Assembly: GCF_032118995.1 (NCBI RefSeq)
Contig: NC_092666.1
Location: forward strand, 7,328,501 to 7,392,500
Direction: 5' to 3'
Length of the DNA stretch: 64,000 nucleotides
Source of the DNA: Asterias amurensis
Lineage: Eukaryota; Echinodermata; Asteroidea; Forcipulatida; Asteriidae
A program made the position numbers and the translations under genes. The notes below the pieces were generated by a model. The model worked only from the letters and a program-made list of their open reading frames with translations. It was not told where the DNA came from and did not search any database. Shown here piece by piece: positions 30,814 through 41,954 of the stretch. Position 1 is the first letter of the stretch. The number at the start of each line of letters is the position of its first letter.

Positions 30814-33800
30814 TTTCAGTTGTAGTTTCAGTTGTAGTTTCAGTTGTAGTTTCAGTTGTAGTTTCAGTTGTAGTTTCAGTTGTAGTTTCAGTTGTAGTTC
30901 CAGTTGTAGTTCCAGTTGTAGTCCCAGTTGTAGTCCCAGTTGTAGTCCCAGTTGTAGTCTCAGTTGTAGTCTCAGTTGTAGTCTCAGTTGTAGTCTCAGT
31001 TGTAGTCCCAGTTGTAGTCCCAGTTGTAGTCCCAGTTGTAGTCCCAGTTGTAGTCGCAGTTGTAGTCCCAGTTGTAGTCGCAGTTGTAGTCGCAGTTGTA
31101 GTCGCAGTTGTAGTCGCAGTTGTAGTCGCAGTTGTAGTCGCAGTTGTAGTCGCAGTTGTAGTCGCAGTTGTAGTCTCAGTTGTAGTCTCAGTTGTAGTCT
31201 CAGTTGTAGTCTCAGTTGTAGTCTCAGTTGTAGTCTCAGTTGTAGTCTCAGTTGTAGTCTCAGTTGTAGTCTCAGTTGTAGTCTCAGTTGTAGTCTCAGT
31301 TGTAGTCGCAGTTGTAGTCGCAGTTGTAGTCTCAGTTGTAGTCTCAGTTGTAGTCTCAGTTGTAGTCTCAGTTGTAGTCTCAGTTGTAGTCTCAGTTGTA
31401 GTCTCAGTTGTAGTCTCAGTTGTAGTCTCAGTTGTAGTCTCAGTTGTAGTCTCAGTTGTAGTCTCAGTTGTAGTCTCAGTTGTAGTCTCAGTTGTAGTCT
31501 CAGTTGTAGTCTCAGTTGTAGTCTCAGTTGTAGTCTCAGTTGTAGTCTCAGTTGTAGTCTCAGTTGTAGTCTCAGTTGTAGTCGCAGTTGTAGTCGCAGT
31601 TGTAGTCGCAGTTGTAGTCGCAGTTGTAGTCGCAGTTGTAGTCGCAGTTGTAGTCGCAGTTGTAGTCGCAGTTGTAGTCGCAGTTGTAGTCGCAGTTGTA
31701 GTCGCAGTTGTAGTCGCAGTTGTAGTCGCAGTTGTAGTCGCAGTTGTAGTCGCAGTTGTAGTCGCAGTTGTAGTCTCAGTTGTAGTCTCAGTTGTAGTCT
31801 CAGTTGTAGTCTCAGTTGTAGTCTCAGTTGTAGTCTCAGTTGTAGTCGCAGTTGTAGTCGCAGTTGTAGTCGCAGTTGTAGTCTCAGTTGTAGTCTCAGT
31901 TGTAGTCTCAGTTGTAGTCGCAGTTGTAGTCGCAGTTGTAGTCGCAGTTGTAGTCGCAGTTGTAGTCTCAGTTGTAGTCTCAGTTGTAGTCTCAGTTGTA
32001 GTCTCAGTTGTAGTCTCAGTTGTAGTCTCAGTTGTAGTCTCAGTTGTAGTCTCAGTTGTAGTCTCAGTTGTAGTCTCAGTTGTAGTCTCAGTTGTAGTCT
32101 CAGTTGTAGTCTCAGTTGTAGTCTCAGTTGTAGTCTCAGTTGTAGTCTCAGTTGTAGTCTCAGTTGTAGTCTCAGTTGTAGTCTCAGTTGTAGTCTCAGT
32201 TGTAGTCTCAGTTGTAGTCTCAGTTGTAGTCTCAGTTGTAGTCGCAGTTGTAGTCGCAGTTGTAGTCTCAGTTGTAGTCTCAGTTGTAGTCGCAGTTGTA
32301 GTCGCAGTTGTAGTCGCAGTTGTAGTCGCAGTTGTAGTCGCAGTTGTAGTCGCAGTTGTAGTCTCAGTTGTAGTCTCAGTTGTAGTCTCAGTTGTAGTCT
32401 CAGTTGTAGTCTCAGTTGTAGTCTCAGTTGTAGTCTCAGTTGTAGTCTCAGTTGTAGTCGCAGTTGTAGTCTCAGTTGTAGTCGCAGTTGTAGTCTCAGT
32501 TGTAGTCGCAGTTGTAGTCGCAGTTGTAGTCGCAGTTGTAGTCGCAGTTGTAGTCGCAGTTGTAGTCGCAGTTGTAGTCGCAGTTGTAGTCGCAGTTGTA
32601 GTCGCAGTTGTAGTCGCAGTTGTAGTCGCAGTTGTAGTCGCAGTTGTAGTCGCAGTTGTAGTCGCAGTTGTAGTCGCAGTTGTAGTCTCAGTTGTAGTCT
32701 CAGTTGTAGTCTCAGTTGTAGTCTCAGTTGTAGTCTCAGTTGTAGTCTCAGTTGTAGTCTCAGTTGTAGTCTCAGTTGTAGTCTCAGTTGTAGTCTCAGT
32801 TGTAGTCTCAGTTGTAGTCGCAGTTGTAGTCTCAGTTGTAGTCGCAGTTGTAGTCGCAGTTGTAGTCGCAGTTGTAGTCGCAGTTGTAGTCGCAGTTGTA
32901 GTCGCAGTTGTAGTCGCAGTTGTAGTCGCAGTTGTAGTCGCAGTTGTAGTCGCAGTTGTAGTCGCAGTTGTAGTCGCAGTTGTAGTCGCAGTTGTAGTCG
33001 CAGTTGTAGTCGCAGTTGTAGTCGCAGTTGTAGTCGCAGTTGTAGTCGCAGTTGTAGTCGCAGTTGTAGTCGCAGTTGTAGTCTCAGTTGTAGTCTCAGT
33101 TGTAGTCTCAGTTGTAGTCTCAGTTGTAGTCTCAGTTGTAGTCTCAGTTGTAGTCGCAGTTGTAGTCGCAGTTGTAGTCGCAGTTGTAGTCGCAGTTGTA
33201 GTCTCAGTTGTAGTCGCAGTTGTAGTCGCAGTTGTAGTCGCAGTTGTAGTCGCAGTTGTAGTCGCAGTTGTAGTCGCAGTTGTAGTCTCAGTTGTAGTCT
33301 CAGTTGTAGTCTCAGTTGTAGTCTCAGTTGTAGTCTCAGTTGTAGTCTCAGTTGTAGTCTCAGTTGTAGTCTCAGTTGTAGTCTCAGTTGTAGTCTCAGT
33401 TGTAGTCTCAGTTGTAGTCTCAGTTGTAGTCTCAGTTGTAGTCTCAGTTGTAGTCGCAGTTGTAGTCGCAGTTGTAGTCGCAGTTGTAGTCGCAGTTGTA
33501 GTCGCAGTTGTAGTCGCAGTTGTAGTCGCAGTTGTAGTCGCAGTTGTAGTCGCAGTTGTAGTCGCAGTTGTAGTCGCAGTTGTAGTCGCAGTTGTAGTCG
33601 CAGTTGTAGTCGCAGTTGTAGTCGCAGTTGTAGTCTCAGTTGTAGTCTCAGTTGTAGTCTCAGTTGTAGTCTCAGTTGTAGTCTCAGTTGTAGTCTCAGT
33701 TGTAGTCTCAGTTGTAGTCTCAGTTGTAGTCTCAGTTGTAGTCTCAGTTGTAGTCTCAGTTGTAGTCTCAGTTGTAGTCTCAGTTGTAGTCTCAGTTGTA

Positions 33801-35240
33801 GTCTCAGTTGTAGTCGCAGTTGTAGTCGCAGTTGTAGTCGCAGTTGTAGTCGCAGTTGTAGTCGCAGTTGTAGTCGCAGTTGTAGTCGCAGTTGTAGTCG
33901 CAGTTGTAGTCTCAGTTGTAGTCGCAGTTGTAGTCGCAGTTGTAGTCTCAGTTGTAGTCTCAGTTGTAGTCGCAGTTGTAGTCGCAGTTGTAGTCGCAGT
34001 TGTAGTCGCAGTTGTAGTCGCAGTTGTAGTCTCAGTTGTAGTCTCAGTTGTAGTCTCAGTTGTAGTCTCAGTTGTAGTCTCAGTTGTAGTCTCAGTTGTA
34101 GTCTCAGTTGTAGTCTCAGTTGTAGTCTCAGTTGTAGTCTCAGTTGTAGTCTCAGTTGTAGTCTCAGTTGTAGTCTCAGTTGTAGTCGCAGTTGTAGTCG
34201 CAGTTGTAGTCGCAGTTGTAGTCGCAGTTGTAGTCGCAGTTGTAGTCGCAGTTGTAGTCGCAGTTGTAGTCGCAGTTGTAGTCGCAGTTGTAGTCGCAGT
34301 TGTAGTCGCAGTTGTAGTCGCAGTTGTAGTCGCAGTTGTAGTCGCAGTTGTAGTCGCAGTTGTAGTCGCAGTTGTAGTCGCAGTTGTAGTCGCAGTTGTA
34401 GTCGCAGTTGTAGTCTCAGTTGTAGTCTCAGTTGTAGTCTCAGTTGTAGTCTCAGTTGTAGTCTCAGTTGTAGTCTCAGTTGTAGTCTCAGTTGTAGTCT
34501 CAGTTGTAGTCTCAGTTGTAGTCGCAGTTGTAGTCGCAGTTGTAGTCGCAGTTGTAGTCGCAGTTGTAGTCGCAGTTGTAGTCGCAGTTGTAGTCGCAGT
34601 TGTAGTCGCAGTTGTAGTCGCAGTTGTAGTCGCAGTTGTAGTCGCAGTTGTAGTCGCAGTTGTAGTCGCAGTTGTAGTCGCAGTTGTAGTCGCAGTTGTA
34701 GTCGCAGTTGTAGTCGCAGTTGTAGTCGCAGTTGTAGTCGCAGTTGTAGTCGCAGTTGTAGTCGCAGTTGTAGTCGCAGTTGTAGTCGCAGTTGTAGTCG
34801 CAGTTGTAGTCGCAGTTGTAGTCGCAGTTGTAGTCGCAGTTGTAGTCGCAGTTGTAGTCGCAGTTGTAGTCGCAGTTGTAGTCGCAGTTGTAGTCGCAGT
34901 TGTAGTCGCAGTTGTAGTCGCAGTTGTAGTCGCAGTTGTAGTCGCAGTTGTAGTCGCAGTTGTAGTCGCAGTTGTAGTCGCAGTTGTAGTCGCAGTTGTA
35001 GTCGCAGTTGTAGTCGCAGTTGTAGTCGCAGTTGTAGTCGCAGTTGTAGTCGCAGTTGTAGTCGCAGTTGTAGTCGCAGTTGTAGTCGCAGTTGTAGTCG
35101 CAGTTGTAGTCGCAGTTGTAGTCGCAGTTGTAGTCGCAGTTGTAGTCGCAGTTGTAGTCGCAGTTGTAGTCGCAGTTGTAGTCGCAGTTGTAGTCGCAGT
35201 TGTAGTCGCAGTTGTAGTCGCAGTTGTAGTCGCAGTTGTA
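30814..35240. repeat. 12 bp minisatellite, about 369 units, 4.4 kb
   Basis: The unit is CAGTTGTAG plus a variable triplet-like end: TTT then TTC in the first units, then TCC, TCT and mostly TCT or TCG further on. Variants come in runs of 1-20 units, and the last about 60 units (34514-35240) are uniform with TCG. No insertions break the 12 bp register, so four-residue repeats stay open for about 1500 codons in several frames (C-S-R-S and V-V-V-A on plus, L-Q-L-R on minus). These frames are a consequence of the period being a multiple of three; I do not call a gene. Confidence 0.97.
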
Positions 35241-35254
35241 GCCGCATCGCAGAG

Positions 35255-35350
35255 AGTGCCTGACTACGAGCCACATCCCAGAGGGTGCCTGACTACGAGC
35301 CACATCCCAGAGGGTGCCTGACTACAAGCCACATCCCAGAGGGTGCCTGC
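35255..35350. repeat. 29 bp tandem repeat, block 1
   Basis: About 3.3 units of GTGCCTGACTACGAGCCACA plus TCCCAGAGG. It follows the minisatellite directly, through CCGCATCGCAGAGA. Confidence 0.9.
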
Positions 35351-35358
35351 CTAAAGGA

Positions 35359-35581
35359 CATCATCCCATGTGATTGAAGCACATCAAACATTGGTAGATG
35401 GCTAGAAAATGATCTTGTTAATTCAAGGGGTCTCGGTTTAAGACTTGGTCCCTCTTAGAAAACTTTTTGGTTTAGACCCTCAAATGGTGTTGGAAGTCCC
35501 ATCCCCTACATGGTGTCTTTCCGTTGATGTATGCCTTTAAAAGTGCTTGCCCTAACCAAGTTTTTTTGTGTGGATCTTTTT
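35359..35581. repeat. Spacer, copy 1 of a duplicated 29 bp-block-plus-spacer unit
   Basis: CATCATCCCATGTGATTGAA onward (GTAGATGGCTAGAAAATGAT, TCGGTTTAAGACTTGGTCCC) recurs at 35802. Confidence 0.85.
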
Positions 35582-35806
35582 AGTGCCTGACTACGAGCCA
35601 CATCCCAGAGAGTGCCTGACTACGAGCCACATCCCAGAGGGTGCCTGAATACGAGCCACATCCCAGAGGGTGCCTGACTACGAGCCACATCCCAGAGGGT
35701 GCCTGACTACGAGCCACATCCCAGAGGGTGCCTGACTACGAGCCACATCCCAGAGGGTGCCTGACTACGAGCCACATCCCAGAGGGTGCCTGACTACGAG
35801 CCATCA
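35582..35806. repeat. 29 bp tandem repeat, block 2
   Basis: Eight units with only one or two substitutions, more than twice as many as block 1. Confidence 0.92.
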
Positions 35807-35990
35807 TCCCATGTGATTGAAGCACATCAAACATTGGTAGATGGCTAGAAAATTATCTTGTTATTTAAAGGGCTCTCGGTTTAACACTTGGTCCCTCGTA
35901 GAAAACATGTTGGTTTAGACCCCCAAATGGTGTTGGAAGTTCCATCCCCTACAAGGTTCCTTTTCTTCGATAAATGCCTTTAAAAGTGCT
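35802..35990. repeat. Spacer, copy 2
   Basis: Matches 35359-35560 with about 10 percent visible differences (ATTATCTTGTTATTTAAAGG for ATGATCTTGTTAATTCAAGG). The larger unit therefore has a period near 443 bp. Confidence 0.8.
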
Positions 35991-36041
35991 TTAAAAGTCA
36001 GTTTAAGCATTTTTTTAAGCAGTAGTCCTGTGATGATCATC

Positions 36042-36152
36042 TGGGACCAATTTTATAGAGCTGTTTAGGCAGAAATATTGCTAAAACAGTTCTCTATTAT
36101 TTTATGCTTGGATCCTTTTTTTGCCTATAAGCATCTCTATGAAATTTGCCCC
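36042..36152. mobile_element. Short MITE, GGGACCAATTTTAT family
   Basis: CTGGGACCAATTTTATAGAG then CTGTTTAGGCA at the left. TGCCTATAAGCATCTCTATG AAATTTGCCCC at the right is the imperfect reverse complement. Similar GGGACCAATTT or GGGCCCAATTT ends occur at 24480 and in the 194 bp repeats at 39.7-41.0 kb. Confidence 0.7.
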
Positions 36153-36211
36153 TGATGATCTATGTCTTTATATGGTTTGTACTTATGTAGTACATTGTAA
36201 TTTTCTTTCAG

Positions 36212-36343
36212 ATGATTGTGACGACTGCTTTCCAGCCATCCCGTCAACCTGGACCATGAAGATGTGACAGCACAGTACAGAGAGAGAGAGATACATCATG
36301 GCTTGAGGCAGCTACATACCAGGGTCCCAAATGGAATATGAAG
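36212..36343 (+). ncRNA. Candidate exon of a spliced transcript
   Basis: Acceptor TTTTCTTTCAG and donor GTAAGA enclose 132 bp with stops in all forward frames (for example CATGAAGATGTGACAG). If real it is non-coding or untranslated. Confidence 0.3.
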
Positions 36344-36607
36344 GTAAGATGTCTTTTAAGTAAAGCTTGACTTTCAAGTTTAGAAGTCAATTAAAGTGCA
36401 TAAAATTGACATTTCTTGGGTCTCATAATTAAAGTTAGTCCCATTTACCTTGCACGAATACTGTTAAAGGGCCAGGAGCGTCACTGAGTGAGGGATATGC
36501 ATGCTTTATAAAAAGCCATTATTGTTACTATTATGCACAAATCTTCGATCTTTAAATCCAAGTCGCAATCTAACTGGTTTATTTTTCGGTTTTTGATCAT
36601 ATTACAG

Positions 36608-36935
36608 GACTAACGCAGTCGAACAACTTTGAGTTGGACACATCAAGATGCTGAGCCACCTTATGCCGTACCATTTAAAGTCAGCATAGCATACATCATC
36701 ATCACCACCTCATCTAAGGCGTCATGACAACAGATGAACACATTGTCAACAGAATGGAACCCAAGTACACGAATGAGACGAAGAGACAGACCAAGTTGGC
36801 GTTAGATGGATGACATCAAGCAATAAGCACAAGAAAGATCAAGGTGGAATGGTGATGAAGAAGCCTTCCTTCTGCAGTATGGAGCCACATAGGCTAGATA
36901 TTATGTCACTTACAATAAAAAAAAAAGATTTGTGA
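36608..36935 (+). ncRNA. Candidate terminal exon with polyadenylation signal, partly LINE-like
   Basis: Acceptor CATATTACAG, then about 310 bp ending with AATAAA at 36914-36919 followed by an A run. The translated stretch RRRDRPSWR, stop, MDDIKQ, stop, AQERSRWNGDEEAF near 36778-36885 resembles the C-terminal tail of some LINE ORFs. The region may simply be a LINE 3' end with its own AATAAA. Confidence 0.3.
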
Positions 36936-36989
36936 AGATTTCACATTTCGTTGGCCTGTTTAATTCATTCTTGGAAGTATATGTGCTTT

Positions 36990-37240
36990 TAGAAATATTG
37001 TCAACATACTTGAAATGAGGTACTTCATTACAAGTATGTAGACAGAATACATAATAAACTTGTATCGAGGTACTATACAAGTTCATGTATTCACATACAA
37101 AAATTGCATGTTTGTAATGAGGTACTTCATTACAATCATGTAATTATAACATGCTTGCAATAAAGTACCTTATTGCAAGTATGTAAAAGCTTCATGTGCG
37201 TAATGAAGTACCGCATTACAACCATGAAACAAGTTAAGTT
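36990..37240. repeat. Cluster of palindromes with GGTACTTCATTAC cores
   Basis: Four related inverted repeats: AATGAGGTACTTCATTACAA (37013), TTGTATCGAGGTACTATACA A (37062), GTAATGAGGTACTTCATTAC (37114), and the perfect CTTGCAATAAAGTACCTTAT TGCAAG-like arm at 37153-37178. A fifth, GTAATGAAGTACCGCATTAC, is at 37200. Spacing is 40-55 bp. Confidence 0.8.
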
Positions 37241-37517
37241 AATTTGTAATGCAGTTTGCTAATTACAAAATACGAAACAACATAATTTTATTTGTAGTAA
37301 ATTCATAACAAATAAAAAGAGTGTTTATTAGACATTAAGTTTTGTATTGTTACTACTTAATTTGAATAATGAATCAAATATAAAATGTAACTTTTGTAAT
37401 GTGTCATTCTGTCTATCAATTATTTATTAGTCTAATTGTTTACATGGTATTTGTTCTGGGGTAGCTTACATGGTGGCCACCATACTTTGTTGTTGGTAAC
37501 TCTGAATAAAGCTTTTA

Positions 37518-38995
37518 ATGTGAAAGGTCATGCCATTGTGTCGTGTGAAAATGGAGGTTGGTTAAGAGTACTCATTAAACGAGTTTATTTAAGTACAAGG
37601 GTCATGACAATGTCATAGGGTACTCATTAACAAGGTTATTTAATTACAAAGGGAATGGCAATGTCATAGAGTACTCATTAACGAGGTTATTTAATTACAA
37701 AGGTTATGACAATGTCATAGAGTACTCATTAACGAGGTTAATTAATTACAAAGGGAATGACAATGTCACAGAGTACTCATTAACGAGGTTATTTAATTAC
37801 AAAGGTCATGACAATGTCATATAGTACTCATTAAAGAGGTGATTTAATTACAAAGGTATTGACAATGTCATAGGGTACTCATTAACGAGGTAAATTAATA
37901 ACAAAGGTGATGACAATGTCATAGAATACTCATTAACAAGGTTAATTAATTACAAAGGGAATGACAATGTCATAGAGTACTCATTAACGAGGTTATATAA
38001 TTACAAAGGTGATGACAATGTCATAGAGAACTCATTAACGAGGTTAAATAATTACAAAGGGAACGGCAATGTCATAGAGTACTCACCAATGAGATGATTT
38101 AATTACAAAGGTATTGACAATGTCATAGAGTACTCATTAACGAGGTTATATTAATTACAAAGGTGATGACAATGTCATAGAGTACTCATTAACGAGGTTA
38201 ATTAATTACAAAGGGAATGGCAATGTCATAGAGTACTCACCAATGAGATGATTCAATTACAAAGGTATTGACAATGTCATAGAGTACTCATTAACGAGGT
38301 TATATTAATTACAAAGGTGATGACAATGTCATAGAGAACTCATTAACGAGGTTAATTAATTACAAAGGGAATGGCAATGTCATAGAGTACTCACCAATGA
38401 GATGATTTAATTACAAAGGTATTGACAATGTCATAGGGTACTCATTAACGAGGTTATATTAATTACAAAGGGAATGACAATGTCATAGAGTACTCATTAA
38501 CGAGGTTAATTAATTACAAAGGGAATGACAATGTCATAGAGTACTCATTAACGAGGTTATTTAATTACAAAGGGAATGACAATGTCATAGAGTACTCATT
38601 AACGAGGTTAATTAATTACAAAGGGAATGACATTGTCATAGAGTACTCATTAACGAGGTGATTAAACTACAAAGGTGTTGACAATGTCATAGGGTACTCA
38701 TTAACGAGGTTATTTAGTTACACAGCTATTGACATTGTTTAGCTGTATAGAGTACTCATTAACAAGGTTGAATAATTTCAAAGGTCATGACATTATCTGT
38801 ATAGAGTACTCTTAACAAGGTTTTATAATTACAAAGGTCATGACATTGTCTTAGCTGTATAGAGTACTCATTGACAAGGTTTTATAATTACAAAGGTCAT
38901 GACATTGTCTTAGCTGTATAGAGTACTCATTAACAAGAATTAATAATTACAAAGGTCATGGCATTGTCTTAGCTGAATAGAGTACTCATGAACAA
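37518..38995. repeat. AT-rich tandem repeat, about 51 bp period, about 27 units
   Basis: The unit is GACAATGTCATAGAGTACTC followed by ATTAACGAGGTTAATTAATT ACAAAGGGAAT. Each unit holds the inverted pair TGACAATGTCA. From about 38735 the units lengthen to near 60 bp (CATTGTCTTAGCTGTATAGA). Higher-order patterns occur: the CACCAATGAGATGATT variant recurs at about 38085, 38238 and 38392, spacing about 154 bp, i.e. three units. Confidence 0.93.
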
Positions 38996-39669
38996 GATTT
39001 TATATTATAATAATAATATAAAATAATAGTGATAAATAATTTTCAGAGAGGGGTAACATTACAAATAAGCAATTGTTGTAGTGGTTACACACTCAAATTT
39101 ATTACGATCCCTTTTGTGGGGTGGGAGATGACAACCTTCACGTGGTCCACCCTGTTGTTAACTAATTGTCATCAAACAATACAGCTGTATATACGTATGT
39201 ATATATAGCTCTATGCATTTAACCAGTAACCCCATCAGGCTCGATGAACTTTCAAGAATGTTCATGATCAGTCAATGACCATGCCTAAAACAGTTCATAA
39301 CATGTTCATTAGAGCAGATCATGAACCAAGTTCAAGAACTGTTTATCTGTTCAATTGATGGACGTTTGATAGGGGAACAAAAGGGAAGCGACGAGTTCTT
39401 TATTGGCCTTTTAAAACCAGCAGGGTCATTGCCAGGTGATAAAGGCCCGAGCAGATGGCGAGGGCCTTTATTGCACGGCAACATACGTTTAAGAACAAGT
39501 CACTACTCTTTTATTCCCATTAATAGTAATGCCCTTTTGTTAAAAAGCGCGCTTAGAAATAGATATGTGTGCGCACTTACATTACGCCCTGTTACTAAAA
39601 GCTATGAATTGCGTGTTTGGCATGAGTATATTGGCGTACGTGCAAGCCTGACACGCGGAAGCCAGCCGG

Positions 39670-40990
39670 TTATAAACAGCTCCAGCTGGGCCCAATTTCA
39701 TGGCTCTACTTACAGTAAGCAGAGAATCAGTGCTTACCGAAGCAGGGAATTCTGTGTATACGGCAAGCGTACTTCACAGGTTAGCGGAAAATTTTGGCTT
39801 TTGCGCGTGCCTACTCCACATTTCTAGGCATTCTGCGCTGAAAAGGCTAGCAATGAAATCCGGTTATAAACGGCTCCAGCTGGGCCCAATTTCATGGCAC
39901 TGCTTACGGTAGGCAGAGAATCAGCGCTTACGGTAGCAGGGAATTCTGTGTATACGGCAAGCGTATTTCACTGGTTAGCGGCGAATTTTGGCTTTTGCGC
40001 ATGACGTTTCTAGGCATTCTACGCTTGAAAGGCTAGCACATAAAACCGGTTATAAACAGCTCCAGCTGGGCCCAATTTTATGGCACTGCTTACAGTAAGC
40101 AGAGAATCAGCGCTCTCCGAAGCAGGGAATTCTGTGTATACAGCAAGCATATTTCACGGGTTAGCGGCAAATTTTGGCTTTTGTGCGTGCCTACTCCATG
40201 TTTCTAGGCATTCTACGCTTTAAAGGCTAGCACATAAAGCCGGTTATAAACAGCTCCAGCTGGGCCCAATTTCATGGCACTGCTTACGATAAGCAGAGAA
40301 TCAGCGCTTACGGAAGCAGGGAATTCTGTGTATACAGCAAGCATATTTCACGGGTTAGCGGCAAATTTTGGCTTTTGTGCGTGCCTACTCCATGTTTCTA
40401 GGCATTCTACGCTTTAAAGGCTAGCACAGAAAGCTGGTTATAAACAGCTCCAGCTGGGCCCAATTTCATGGCACTGCTTACGATAAGCAGAGAATCAGCG
40501 CTTACGGAAGCAGGGAATTCTGTGTATACGGCAAGCGTATTTCACAAGTTAGCGGCGTATTTTGGCTTTTGCACATGCCTACTCCACGTTTCTAAGCATT
40601 CTACGCTTAAAAGCCTACCTCAGAAATTTGGCGCTTGCACGTAAGCGGGGAATCGTGATGGTAACTCCACGTTTCTATGCATTATCTGCTTAAAAGGCTA
40701 GCACAGAAAGCTGGTTATAAACAGCTCCAGCTGGGCCCAATATCATGGCTCTGCTTGCCGTAAGCAAAGAATCAGCGCTTACGGAAGCAGTGAATTCTGT
40801 GTATATGGCAAGTGTATTTCACGGGCTTGCGACGAATTTTGGCTTTTGCGCAAGCCTACTCCACGCTTCTAGGCATTCTACGCTTAAAAGCCTACCTCAG
40901 AAATTTGGCGCTTGCACGTAAGCGGGGAATCGTGATGGTAAGCGCGGAATTCGGCGGTAAGCAGAGCCATAAAATTGGGCCCTGGTCATT
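39670..40990. repeat. Tandem repeat, about 194 bp period, six units, with inverted outer ends
   Basis: CAGCTCCAGCTGGGCCCAAT falls at about 39677, 39871, 40057, 40251, 40445 and 40722. Each unit contains two facing segments (CTTACGGTAAGCAGAGAATC and GCTTACGG-AAGCAGGGAATT) and CATTCTACGCTTAAAAGGCT. The last interval, 277 bp, holds an extra partial duplication. The array ends at 40955-40981 with AGCAGAGCCATAAAATTGGG CCC, the inverse of the left-end GGGCCCAATTTCATGGCTCT. The 168-codon frame at 39321-39827 crosses into it and is not supported. Confidence 0.9.
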
Positions 40991-41950
40991 CTCAACCATT
41001 TAAACACCTCAGGTGTAGCGCTCTCAACCAATAGGAGTAGCGAAACTGTCTTGGGTATTTATGAATGGATTTTTATAAATTTCATGAATTTTCAGTAAAA
41101 CTTCCGTCTAAGCTTTCTTAGTTTGCAGTTTATTAACTTTAATGCATTATCATAACTCGACTGTGTATCAGCTCCCTGGCATTATGTTATTTTTAGTATC
41201 CGTATGTCATTGCTGGTAATGCTCATTAACATAATTATCAATCACTTTACTTTGAAGTGTTTTCTTTTGCCATTAGGTCTAAGCTATAGTAAGTTTTAAA
41301 ATGTTCAATTTGTGTTGCCAGGTTTTATTCATTCAAACTTACATTTATCTTCATGAAATCAAGTACAAACAATTGGTTTTGTAAAGGATAACCAATAAAC
41401 AAAGCTGTTTATTGAGGCAGAGAAAAATAGAGCTTAACATTCAGTGTACAAGTATGGCTTTTGAGTAAAATAAATGCATTGGTCATGTGAAACAGGAAAC
41501 AACTGTGTGATGTAGACTGATCATTGTAAAAAATAGTAGAAATACCCCTGCCCTGTAAAACAACCGTGCATTGTTTTGTCAAAATGTCAAAGGAAAAGGG
41601 GCCTGTGTGAATTATGATTTGTTAACCTATAAAAAATCCGGAAAAACCTTAAGTTATTTGGTTTGTATCCCACTCCAGTGAATTTGTCTTTGTTCACCCC
41701 AAAATCATTTACAATTTGCCCAGTCAGTAATTTCCTTTGATATGATTTGAAACTTTGCACGGTGGAAGTTTTATTAAAGAGATAGTACACAGTAAAACAT
41801 CTGTTTTGAGAAGTGTTTGTTTTAAAGACCGTTGGTTAACGATTCTTTATGCCAGAACTTCAAACATAGAATTAATCTGCAACAAAACATTTCAAAAAGT
41901 GATTGCGTTTTTAAAAACCTGTGTAATTTGTGTCAACATGGAAAGAATTT
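40991..41950. other. AT-rich sequence, no recognised gene
   Basis: No repeat family, exon or long frame that I can support. Confidence 0.3.
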
Positions 41951-41954
41951 TCCC

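Noticed and set aside
30814-35240. CRISPR array
   Set aside because: Units are 12 bp, contiguous and without unique spacers, and the setting is eukaryotic.
30716-35321. ORFs of about 1515-1530 codons on both strands, one with a hydrophobic leader-like start
   Set aside because: They follow automatically from an unbroken 12 bp tandem repeat. The translations are four-residue repeats with no family, and plus and minus frames are equally open.
39321-39827. 168-codon plus-strand ORF
   Set aside because: It crosses from unique sequence into the 194 bp tandem array and has no recognisable domain.
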